Source of the DNA: JAZUOT01 sp045604805
GTDB taxonomy: Bacteria; Bacillota; Clostridia; Oscillospirales; Acutalibacteraceae
Assembly: GCA_045604805.1 (NCBI GenBank)
Contig: JAZUOT010000040.1
Span: forward strand, 1 to 46,777
Direction: 5' to 3'
Length of the DNA stretch: 46,777 bases
In this document: one piece after another, positions 1 through 6,360 of the stretch
Numbering within the stretch: the stretch's first letter is position 1
Layout of the letters: each line of letters starts with the position of its first letter
Notes under the pieces: model-generated
Seen by the model: only the letters and a program-made list of their open reading frames with translations
What the model was told of the DNA's origin: nothing
Database searches by the model: none
Position numbers and translations under genes: made by a program

Positions 1-12
1 CTCTATATCTAT

Positions 13-42
13 ATTATACGCCCCCCCCCCACATGAAGTCAA
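13..42 (-). promoter_or_regulatory. Promoter with 10-G tract in its spacer, firing off the left edge
   Basis: Read on the minus strand this is TTGACT (37-42), an 18-nt spacer, then a perfect TATAAT (13-18). Ten consecutive G residues (21-30) fill most of the spacer. Homopolymer G tracts between -35 and -10 are known phase-variation devices because slippage changes spacer length. The gene it drives lies outside the window. The same architecture occurs at 12001-12031 in front of a giant double-glycine-leader protein, so a related gene is likely to the left. The promoter is read from sequence; the switching is inferred. Confidence 0.65.
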
Positions 43-452
43 TAGGAAAATAAAAAAATTTAGTGCAGAGCTTTACTTTGGCTTTTTGCAAAAAACAAAA
101 CACCTGGCAATGAAAAAAAGTTTGCCAGATGTTTGGAATTAATTTATGGAATAGGTTTTGGGCTTAAAAAAGCTTTCATACTTTTGGAGCGTGGACGGGC
201 TTTCATGCGTTTTGCGTGTTTTGAAGCCAGAGAAATAAATTTATTGATAAATCAATCAAACATGATTTTGGAAATAGGTAGTTTAGTGTAGAAGTTTTCT
301 TTTGAAGCGTTTCTTCATACTAAGGATAGCTTTTCGGAGGAGATTGATATTCTCTACCCGTACTAACTTTTAAATATTTGGGCTGATTCTTTATTTTATT
401 TTGGTGTTTTTTAGATGTGACCAATTGATTCCCGTGCCTAGGCTGTATTCCC
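43..452. other. Non-coding stretch between the left-edge promoter and sigG
   Basis: About 410 bases with no convincing gene. Positions 72-126 match a module found upstream of the other poly-G promoter (see the repeat entry). Within it, a hairpin can form between the CCTGGCAA side near 102-109 and TTGCCAG near 122-128. A short open stretch at about 295-367 on the plus strand ends in a sensible-looking peptide tail (SFSEEIDILYPY and stop) but has no start or ribosome site, and could be a gene remnant. No clear sigG terminator was found. Confidence 0.5.
72..126 (-). repeat. Upstream module shared with 12060-12125 (copy 1)
   Basis: This block lies about 30 bases upstream of the -35 box of the left-edge promoter. 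It shares with 12060-12125 the exact 14-mer TTTACTTTGGCTTT, then TTGCAAAAAACAAA (one A longer in the other copy), then CAAT-A-rich-AGTTTGC, in the same order and a similar spacing. The two copies have otherwise diverged. Position relative to two similar promoters suggests a regulatory role or a duplicated 5' cassette; which one is not known. Confidence 0.6.
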
Positions 453-1229
453 TCACACATTTCTAATTTTTTTTATTGAACCTTTTTCTAGTCTACTTAC
501 TTGAGCTTGAGATATCCCGATTTCCTTAGCCACTTCCATTTGAGTCAAGCCCTTCATAAATCTTAATTTTAATATTTGTTTTTCTCTTTTAGGCAAACTT
601 TTAATTTCTTCCTTCAAAGATATTTCATTAGCCCAGCTTGAATCATCGTCACTATCTCCTATTTGATCCAACACAAACAAAGCATCATTCCCGTCTGAGA
701 ATACGGGTTCGTACAAAGATAGAGGTTCAACTATAGCTTCCAATGCTAGGACCACATCTTCTTTATCTACGTCTAATTCTTTTGCAATTTCATATACCGT
801 TGGTTCCCTATCATATTTTTCGAGCATTTTTTCTTTTACCTGCATAGCTTTATAAGCCAAATCTCGCAACGAACGGCTTACGCGCACAGAATTATTATCT
901 CTTAAGAATCTTCGTATTTCTCCTATTATCATAGGGACGCCATATGTGCTAAATCGTACATTTAAACTTGTATCGAAATTATCTATAGCTTTTATCAAAC
1001 CTACACATCCCACTTGGAACAGATCGTCAGCGCTTTCTCCTCTATTTATAAAACGTTGTATTATGCTGAGAACTAATTTCAAATTTCCCTCTATCATTTT
1101 ATTGCGAGCTTGTGTTTTTTCTTTTGAAGTACCAGTCTTCATTTTTTGAAATAATTCTCGTTTTTCATCTTCCTTGAGGACTTTCAATTGAGATGTGTTG
1201 ACCCCGCATATTTCAACCTTATATTTCAC
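453..1229 (-). CDS. sigG: RNA polymerase sporulation sigma factor SigG
   Basis: Sigma-70 family factor that directs late forespore transcription during endospore formation. The start of the protein (KVEICGVNTSQLKVL) closely resembles Bacillus SigG. Region 2 contains DDLFQVGCVGLIKAIDNFD and the FSTYGVPMIIGEIRR segment; SVRVSRSLRD follows. Region 4 near the C-terminus has the helix-turn-helix QMEVAKEIGISQAQVSRLEK. At 258 residues it matches the family length. The start is GTG, with an AGAGGTG ribosome site seven bases upstream. It is divergent from aroE-aroK. In Bacilli and many Clostridia sigG sits beside sigE; here the flanking sequence to the left is non-coding. Identity is very secure from the full-length match recalled against the family. 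Confidence 0.95.
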   Translation of the reverse strand: MKYKVEICGVNTSQLKVLKEDEKRELFQKMKTGTSKEKTQARNKMIEGNLKLVLSIIQRFINRGESADDLFQVGCVGLIKAIDNFDTSLNVRFSTYGVPMIIGEIRRFLRDNNSVRVSRSLRDLAYKAMQVKEKMLEKYDREPTVYEIAKELDVDKEDVVLALEAIVEPLSLYEPVFSDGNDALFVLDQIGDSDDDSSWANEISLKEEIKSLPKREKQILKLRFMKGLTQMEVAKEIGISQAQVSRLEKGSIKKIRNV

Positions 1230-1338
1230 AAAAAAACACCTCTTAAACTAATACTTTTAAATCCAGTATTGGTCAAAAAGTGCAATAAGATACATACTAG
1301 TCTAAATTTAATATGTAAATTATCGTATGACATGGTAG

Positions 1339-1344
1339 TATAAT
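1339..1344 (+). promoter_or_regulatory. -10 element upstream of aroE-aroK
   Basis: A perfect TATAAT lies 31 bases before the chosen aroE start. The -35 position (about 1316-1321, TAAATT) is a poor match, so promoter strength is uncertain or activator-dependent. Confidence 0.4.
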
Positions 1345-1374
1345 TGATAGAAACTTTTGAGGCGGGATTCAGAA

Positions 1375-2625
1375 TTGAATTTTAACAATATAAGCTATGG
1401 TTTGACCGGGAAAAATTTATCACATAGCTATTCTAAGTTAATACATAAAATGTTTGGCTTGTATGAGTATGAGCTATATAATCTTTCCTTGGATGAACTT
1501 GAAGGAATTTTAGTACACAAAAATTTTAAAGGATTAAATATAACCATACCCTATAAAAAAATAGCAGCTAAATATTGTGATTATTTGGACGATATCGCAA
1601 AACGCACAGCCACTGTAAATACCATAGTAAACAAAAACGGTCAACTGTTTGGGTATAATACAGATTATTATGGGCTTAAATATACCATAGAAAATTCAGA
1701 TATAGACTTGATAAATAAAAAAATATTGATTTTAGGCACCGGAGGAACCTGTGCAACTGCTAAAGCATTGGCTTACGATTTAAGTGCTAAAGAAATACTT
1801 ACTGTTTCCCGACAAGGCAACTTAAATTATAGTAATATTTATACACACTCTGACACCAATATAATAATAAACACAACTCCGGTTGGCATGTTTCCTAATA
1901 ATTCTGAATCTTTAGTGAATTTAGAAAAATTTGAGAAATTATCTGCGTTTATTGATGTAATATATAACCCTATATACACGCACAGCGTATTAAAGGCAAA
2001 AGAACTTGGAATCGCAACAGCTACCGGTCTGCCTATGTTAGTCGCTCAAGCTAAAGTTTCAGCAGAACTGTTCAAAAATATAAAGCTAGATGATAAAGTG
2101 ATAAGTTCTACTTTAGAAAAATTAAGCAGAAAAATTTCTAACCTAGTTTTAATTGGAATGTCTGGTAGCGGAAAAACCACACTCGGAAAAATATTGGCAA
2201 GAAAATTAAAAAAAAATTTTATTGATACAGATGAAAAGATAGAAAATATGCTGAATCTAAGCGTTAGTAATATATTTAAAAGTAAAGGTGAAACTTTTTT
2301 CCGTGAAGTTGAAAGTGAAGTTATAAAAAAGTTTGGTAAACTAAATGGCCAAATAATATCAACTGGTGGAGGCTCTATTTTAAACAAAACAAATTACAAA
2401 CACCTAAAGCAAAACAGCAGAATCTACTATATCAAGAGAGATTTAGAATCGATTGATTTTAAAGGTAGACCTTTATTGAAAAATAAAGAACAATTGAAAA
2501 AAATCTTTAAATTTAGAGAGCCTCTATATTTGTCATTTTGTGACAAAATCATAGAAAATGATGAGACTATAGAAAGTGCAGTCAACAAAATAGAGGAGGA
2601 TTGGAATGAAAATACTTGTTATTAA
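1375..2625 (+). CDS. aroE-aroK: Fused shikimate dehydrogenase - shikimate kinase
   Basis: A two-domain shikimate pathway enzyme. The N-terminal AroE part (about residues 1-255) reduces 3-dehydroshikimate with NADPH. It shows the shikimate-binding LSHSYS, the GLNITIPYK motif, the cofactor loop GTGGT, NTTPVGMFPN and GLPMLVAQA. The C-terminal AroK part (about 256-416) phosphorylates shikimate; it has Walker A GMSGSGKTT, the IDTD segment, and STGGG. There is almost no linker. The TTG at 1375 is preferred because GAGGCGG lies nine bases before it and the protein then begins like other AroE proteins; a TTG six codons earlier would leave no room for a ribosome site. The 3' end overlaps aroQ by 20 bases, implying translational coupling. 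The cofactor loop is usually GAGGA, so the Thr substitution is a small oddity. Domain identities are secure; that both are active is inferred. Confidence 0.93.
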   Translation: MNFNNISYGLTGKNLSHSYSKLIHKMFGLYEYELYNLSLDELEGILVHKNFKGLNITIPYKKIAAKYCDYLDDIAKRTATVNTIVNKNGQLFGYNTDYYGLKYTIENSDIDLINKKILILGTGGTCATAKALAYDLSAKEILTVSRQGNLNYSNIYTHSDTNIIINTTPVGMFPNNSESLVNLEKFEKLSAFIDVIYNPIYTHSVLKAKELGIATATGLPMLVAQAKVSAELFKNIKLDDKVISSTLEKLSRKISNLVLIGMSGSGKTTLGKILARKLKKNFIDTDEKIENMLNLSVSNIFKSKGETFFREVESEVIKKFGKLNGQIISTGGGSILNKTNYKHLKQNSRIYYIKRDLESIDFKGRPLLKNKEQLKKIFKFREPLYLSFCDKIIENDETIESAVNKIEEDWNENTCY

Positions 2626-3037
2626 CGGCCCAAATATAAATATGTTGGGGATTCGCGAACCAGAAATCTATGGCAAAAAAACTTACGAGGATTTGCTCCT
2701 GTTCATAAGAAATTTGGCTAGCGAATTAAAAATAACAATAGATACATACCAGTCCAACCACGAAGGATTCATCATAGATAAAATTCAAGAAGCATATTTT
2801 AAAAATTACGATGGGATCGTAATAAATGCTGCAGCTTATACACATACAAGCATTGCTATTGCTGACGTAATAAAAGCAGTTGCTATTCCTACTGTTGAAG
2901 TGCATCTCTCAGATATAAACTCACGTGAAGAATTCAGAAAACGCTCACACCTAAAAGATGTTTGCGAAAAAACATTTTGTGGAAAAGGTTTTGGTTCATA
3001 TAAACAAGCTGTGGAGCATATACTTACTGGAAAATAG
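2606..3037 (+). CDS. aroQ: Type II 3-dehydroquinate dehydratase
   Basis: Catalyses dehydration of 3-dehydroquinate to 3-dehydroshikimate, the step before AroE. It begins MKILVINGPNINMLGIREPEIYG, with the NGPN and R-E-x-x-x-Y-G pattern holding the lid tyrosine. SNHEG, NAAAYTHTS and EVHLSDINSREEFR are the other family hallmarks. At 143 residues it is a normal-length type II enzyme. The start has a strong GAGGAGG ribosome site inside the 3' end of aroE-aroK, so the two genes are one translationally coupled unit covering three consecutive steps. A hairpin follows the stop. Confidence 0.95.
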   Translation: MKILVINGPNINMLGIREPEIYGKKTYEDLLLFIRNLASELKITIDTYQSNHEGFIIDKIQEAYFKNYDGIVINAAAYTHTSIAIADVIKAVAIPTVEVHLSDINSREEFRKRSHLKDVCEKTFCGKGFGSYKQAVEHILTGK

Positions 3038-3058
3038 TGAAAATTTGGTGTAGTAGTC

Positions 3059-3104
3059 GGTTTGTCTGGCTTCAATGCCATTAACCATAACGCCAGAGAA
3101 AACC
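3059..3104 (+). terminator. Long hairpin after aroQ
   Basis: GGTTTGTCTGGC (3059-3070) pairs with GCCAGAGAAAACC (3092-3104) with one bulge and a loop of about 21 bases. No T-run follows, so it is not a textbook terminator; it could be a structured 3' end or a small RNA. The remaining intergenic sequence to about 3265 shows nothing else. Confidence 0.35.
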
Positions 3105-3269
3105 AAAGTTAAGATTAGCGAAGCTTTACAAACAAACGAAAGAAACTATAAATTTATGATACTTCAATTAACAAACTATAAAATAATTACGCAAGCGTTA
3201 TTAAAAATAATTTATTTTACCGATATTATCTATTTTTCGTTTTTGTTGAGAAGTGAGCTACATTTTTTG

Positions 3270-3299
3270 TTGTACAAGTTTTTCAAGCTATGATACAAT
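3270..3299 (+). promoter_or_regulatory. Promoter of the transporter-phosphatase unit
   Basis: TTGTAC (3270-3275), an 18-base spacer, and TACAAT (3294-3299), 43 bases before the chosen start of the transporter gene. Both boxes are one or two bases off consensus. Confidence 0.5.
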
Positions 3300-3342
3300 T
3301 CATTGTAAGTAGTTTTTTCCAACAGTTGTAGGAGTGATGTTC

Positions 3343-4695
3343 TTGTTAGCTTTTCTGAAACCGCCCAAACCTATCGAAAGACTTCCAAAAGAAAAAATAG
3401 ATAGTTCCTATAAAAGATATCGTTTTCAGGTTTTCATAAGTGCATTCATGGGATACTTAGTTTATTACTTTGTGAGATCAAATTTTGCTCAAGCAAAGGC
3501 TGACATGAATAAACTTGGAATATTTGATTTACAACAACTAGGATTTATTGCCTCGATGATGGGCCTTGCTTATGGCATAAGTAAATTTGTTATGGGAAAT
3601 ATTTCTGATCGCTCTAACCCCCGTTATTTTTTGGCAATAGGACTTATATTATCTGGTCTGATAAACATAGCTATTCCTTCTTCTACTAATATAGTAATAA
3701 TGAGTATATTGATGTTTTTGAATGGTTGGTTTCAGGGAATGGGATGGCCACCATGCGGTAGGATACTTGCACATTGGTTTTCTGATAAAGAACGTGGTAG
3801 AGCTGTAGCCTTTTGGAACACATCTCACAATTTTGGCAGTGCCATAATAGCTTGGGTTGTAATTATCGGTACGTATATGTTTGGTTCCTGGAAAGGAGCA
3901 TTTTATCTACCTGGTATACTTGCTATTATTTTCGGTTTCATATATATGATAATAGCTAGAGATACTCCACAATCTGTAGGCCTGCCACCCATAGAAGAAT
4001 ATAAAAACGATTATCCAGAGTCACAGAAAGATATGCAAGATACTGAAGCTGAGCTTTCAGGAAAAGAAATAATTTTTAAATATGTGTTAAATAACAGATT
4101 GTTGTGGTCTATAGCTTTGGCAAATTTATTGGTTTATGTTATAAGATATGGCATTGAGAGCTGGACACCAACGTATTTAAGCAGTGTCCGTGGTTTTGAG
4201 AGAAGCGATTATGCTCTTGCTTTTGCTTTGTTTGAAATTGGGGCTATTCCTGGTACTATATTAATAGGTTGGATAAGTGATAATATATTTAATGGTCGGC
4301 GTGGTCCACTTAGCATGATCTGCATGGCACTTGTCGTCATACCTGTAGTAATCTACTGGTACAGTACTAACATAGTAACTATAGATATTTGTATGACTAT
4401 TATTGGTGCTTTGGTTTACGGACCAATGAGTCTTGTTACTGCTAGTGCCCTTGATCTGGTTCCCAAAAAGGCTGCTGGCACCGCTGCAGGTTTTGTTGGG
4501 CTCTTTGGCTATATTGGCAGTATATTGGCTGAATTTGGTGTAGGTGCTATTGCTCAAAATTTCAAAATGACTACAAAATGGTTCACACTTAGCGGTTGGG
4601 ATGCTGCTTTTGTTTTTATTATAGACTGTGGTTTGCTCTCTATAATTTTCTTCTCATTTACTTGGAACCATCATAATCTAAAAAATAAGTCATAA
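3343..4695 (+). CDS. Organophosphate:phosphate antiporter, GlpT/UhpT family
   Basis: Major-facilitator protein of the organophosphate:phosphate antiporter family, importing a phosphorylated three-carbon or sugar compound in exchange for phosphate. It has about 12 hydrophobic segments. The N-terminal LPKEKIDSSYKRYRFQVF and the GYLVYYFVRSNF segment are family signatures; the latter holds the conserved arginine that binds phosphate. The TTG at 3343 is chosen: AGGAG lies eight bases upstream, whereas the GTG (3334) and ATG (3337) lie on or beside it. The resulting start MLAFLKPP mirrors the E. coli GlpT N-terminus MLSIFKPA. A HAD phosphatase follows 22 bases after the stop, which suggests uptake followed by dephosphorylation. 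Whether the substrate is glycerol-3-phosphate or a hexose phosphate cannot be told. Confidence 0.88.
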   Translation: MLAFLKPPKPIERLPKEKIDSSYKRYRFQVFISAFMGYLVYYFVRSNFAQAKADMNKLGIFDLQQLGFIASMMGLAYGISKFVMGNISDRSNPRYFLAIGLILSGLINIAIPSSTNIVIMSILMFLNGWFQGMGWPPCGRILAHWFSDKERGRAVAFWNTSHNFGSAIIAWVVIIGTYMFGSWKGAFYLPGILAIIFGFIYMIIARDTPQSVGLPPIEEYKNDYPESQKDMQDTEAELSGKEIIFKYVLNNRLLWSIALANLLVYVIRYGIESWTPTYLSSVRGFERSDYALAFALFEIGAIPGTILIGWISDNIFNGRRGPLSMICMALVVIPVVIYWYSTNIVTIDICMTIIGALVYGPMSLVTASALDLVPKKAAGTAAGFVGLFGYIGSILAEFGVGAIAQNFKMTTKWFTLSGWDAAFVFIIDCGLLSIIFFSFTWNHHNLKNKS

Positions 4696-4717
4696 TAATA
4701 AAGAGAGGTTTGCTTTA

Positions 4718-5536
4718 ATGGCAAATGTTGATTACTTCGATAGGCCCTGCGATAGCTTAAAACTAAAAAAGTTATTCTTGCTTGATATGGACGGTACCAT
4801 ATGTATTGATTCTAAACTTATTGATGGTGCAGAAGAATTTCTTCAGAATATAAAAAAAAATGGTGGCAGATATGTCTTCATCACCAATAACTCTTCTAAG
4901 TCAGTTAAAGATTATATGATGAAACTTAACGGCATGGGTATAACTGCAAGTGAAGATGAATTTTTTACTTCATCGCAAGCTACCGCAGTTTATATAAATA
5001 GGAACCACAAAAATAAGCTCGTATATTGCATGGGTACCAAATCTCTCGTGGAAGAACTAGAAAACAATGGTATAAATGTAACAACCGAACTAAACAATGA
5101 AATAGAGCTTATACTAATTGGTTTTGATACAGAGCTTACCGCAGAAAAACTGCGTAAAACTTGTCTTTTGCTCAATAGAGATCTCCCCTATATAGCTACC
5201 AACTGTGACTTAGTTTGTCCTGTAGATTTTGGATATATTCCTGACTGCGGTTCTTATGCCCAAATGCTCTACAATGCTACTAATAAAATGCCAAAGTTTA
5301 TCGGAAAACCTGAATGTGATATGATAAACTTTGTGGTGGAAAAATTCTCAGCTACAAAAGATGAAACTGTAGTAATTGGTGATAGGTTATATACAGATAT
5401 CTCAGCAGGAATTAATTCTAATGTTGATTCGATATGCGTATTATCTGGTGAGGCAACTGTGCATGATATTAATAACGGTTCAATAAAACCTACATATACT
5501 TTTCCTAGTGTTAAAGATGTATCAGAGGTTTTATGA
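4718..5536 (+). CDS. HAD-superfamily phosphatase, NagD / subclass IIA
   Basis: Haloacid-dehalogenase-type phosphatase of subclass IIA. Motif I is FLLDMDGTIC (about residues 21-30) with the nucleophilic and acid-base aspartates. Motif II is FITNNSS. The KPECDMI segment contains the motif III lysine, and VVIGDRLYTDI is motif IV binding magnesium. At 272 residues it is typical of NagD, pyridoxal-phosphate phosphatase and phosphoglycolate/glycerol-3-phosphate phosphatases. It has an AGAGAGG ribosome site and lies 22 bases downstream of the organophosphate transporter. By context it probably removes phosphate from the imported compound. The actual substrate is unknown. Confidence 0.85.
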   Translation: MANVDYFDRPCDSLKLKKLFLLDMDGTICIDSKLIDGAEEFLQNIKKNGGRYVFITNNSSKSVKDYMMKLNGMGITASEDEFFTSSQATAVYINRNHKNKLVYCMGTKSLVEELENNGINVTTELNNEIELILIGFDTELTAEKLRKTCLLLNRDLPYIATNCDLVCPVDFGYIPDCGSYAQMLYNATNKMPKFIGKPECDMINFVVEKFSATKDETVVIGDRLYTDISAGINSNVDSICVLSGEATVHDINNGSIKPTYTFPSVKDVSEVL

Positions 5537-5568
5537 TAAAATAATTTGTTCAGAGGATGTGTAAAATT

Positions 5569-5793
5569 ATGGATTCTTCTATGGCTATTGAAATTTTGGG
5601 GTATATTGCTTCCGCTCTTATATTTATTACCTTTATGATGAAAGAGCCTGTAAAACTTCGTCTCATAGGTCTTATAGGTTGTACTGCATTTTGTATCTAC
5701 GGATTTTTAATCCATTCCTATCCAACAGCACTGATGAATATCGGTTGTTCAGCTTTCAATGCTTATTATTTTTTTAAGCTGATAAAAAAATAA
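5569..5793 (+). CDS. Small YgjV-like membrane protein
   Basis: A 74-residue protein with three likely membrane segments (about residues 6-22, 31-48 and 53-70), short charged loops, and a K-LR-IG-IGC-F-IYG-YPTA-N pattern. This resembles the bacterial YgjV inner-membrane family, whose function is not established. The ATG at 5569 is preferred over the one at 5557 because AGAGGA at 5552-5557 overlaps the earlier codon. It follows the phosphatase gene by 32 bases and ends before a hairpin that may terminate the unit. Confidence 0.65.
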   Translation: MDSSMAIEILGYIASALIFITFMMKEPVKLRLIGLIGCTAFCIYGFLIHSYPTALMNIGCSAFNAYYFFKLIKK

Positions 5794-5812
5794 TAAATCA
5801 ATTATTTTAATA

Positions 5813-5856
5813 AAAAAGCTTCCTTTGTAAACACTAAGTTTCAAAGGAGGCTTTTT
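5813..5856 (+). promoter_or_regulatory. 15-bp hairpin whose 3' arm contains the next gene's Shine-Dalgarno
   Basis: Arm 5813-5827 pairs along its whole length with arm 5842-5856 (one G-U) around a 14-base loop. The 3' arm includes AAAGGAGG (5843-5850), the ribosome site of the gene starting at 5860, and ends in five T. It could act as terminator for the upstream unit and as a ribosome-site sequestering element for the downstream gene. Confidence 0.6.
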
Positions 5857-5859
5857 ATT

Positions 5860-6294
5860 ATGATAGAACAAGATACTGTTAAACTTTTAAGGGAATGTAA
5901 TTCTGGTGTAAAAATGGGCATATCTGCTATTGAGGAAGTTTTGGATAAAGTTAAAAATAAGGATTTATACCAAATATTAGATAAATCTAAAGAAGCACAT
6001 GAAAGACTTGGCGATGAAACAAGAGATATCTTGAACGATTACCATGATAGCGGTAAAGAACCTAATCCTATGGCAAAGGGTATGTCTTGGATAAAAACTA
6101 ATGTGATGCTTGGAGTGAATGAAAGTGATCACACTATCGCCGATCTTATTACAGATGGCTGTAATATGGGTGTTAAATCATTAAATAAATATCTCAACAA
6201 ATATGAAGCTGCTGAGGAAAAAGCAAAAGATATTACGAAAAAACTTATAAATCTAGAACAAAAACTTACTTTAGATATAAGAGATTATCTTTGA
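5860..6294 (+). CDS. Predicted four-helix, ferritin-like protein
   Basis: A 144-residue, entirely helical, charged protein without signal or membrane segments. Hydrophobic spacing and acidic/histidine positions (for example EEVLDK, KEAHERLGDE, ESDHTIADL) resemble small ferritin-like or DUF2383-type bundles found in Clostridia. I do not recognise a specific function. Its ribosome site lies in a hairpin, and it is closed by a strong terminator, so it appears to be a single-gene unit. Confidence 0.6.
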   Translation: MIEQDTVKLLRECNSGVKMGISAIEEVLDKVKNKDLYQILDKSKEAHERLGDETRDILNDYHDSGKEPNPMAKGMSWIKTNVMLGVNESDHTIADLITDGCNMGVKSLNKYLNKYEAAEEKAKDITKKLINLEQKLTLDIRDYL

Positions 6295-6302
6295 AATAAA
6301 AA

Positions 6303-6347
6303 TTCCCCCTTGTGTCACTTTGAAGCGATACAAGGGGGAAATTTTTT
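6303..6347. terminator. Strong bidirectional rho-independent terminator
   Basis: A perfect 11-bp stem TTCCCCCTTGT / ACAAGGGGGAA (6303-6313 with 6330-6340) with a 16-base loop, followed by six T on the plus strand. Read from the other side it is followed by AATTTTTA, so it can serve both the gene ending at 6294 (plus) and the surface-protein gene ending at 6361 (minus). Confidence 0.88.
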
Positions 6348-6360
6348 GACTTACTTATAA

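Noticed and set aside
21..30. Poly-C run as an assembly artefact at the contig edge
   Set aside because: It is flanked by well-placed promoter boxes and matches the organisation of the internal 8-G tract, so it is probably real, though its exact length may be misread.
3075..3293. 72-codon plus-strand ORF after aroQ
   Set aside because: No ribosome site, random AT-rich composition, and overlap with the hairpin and promoter of the transporter gene.
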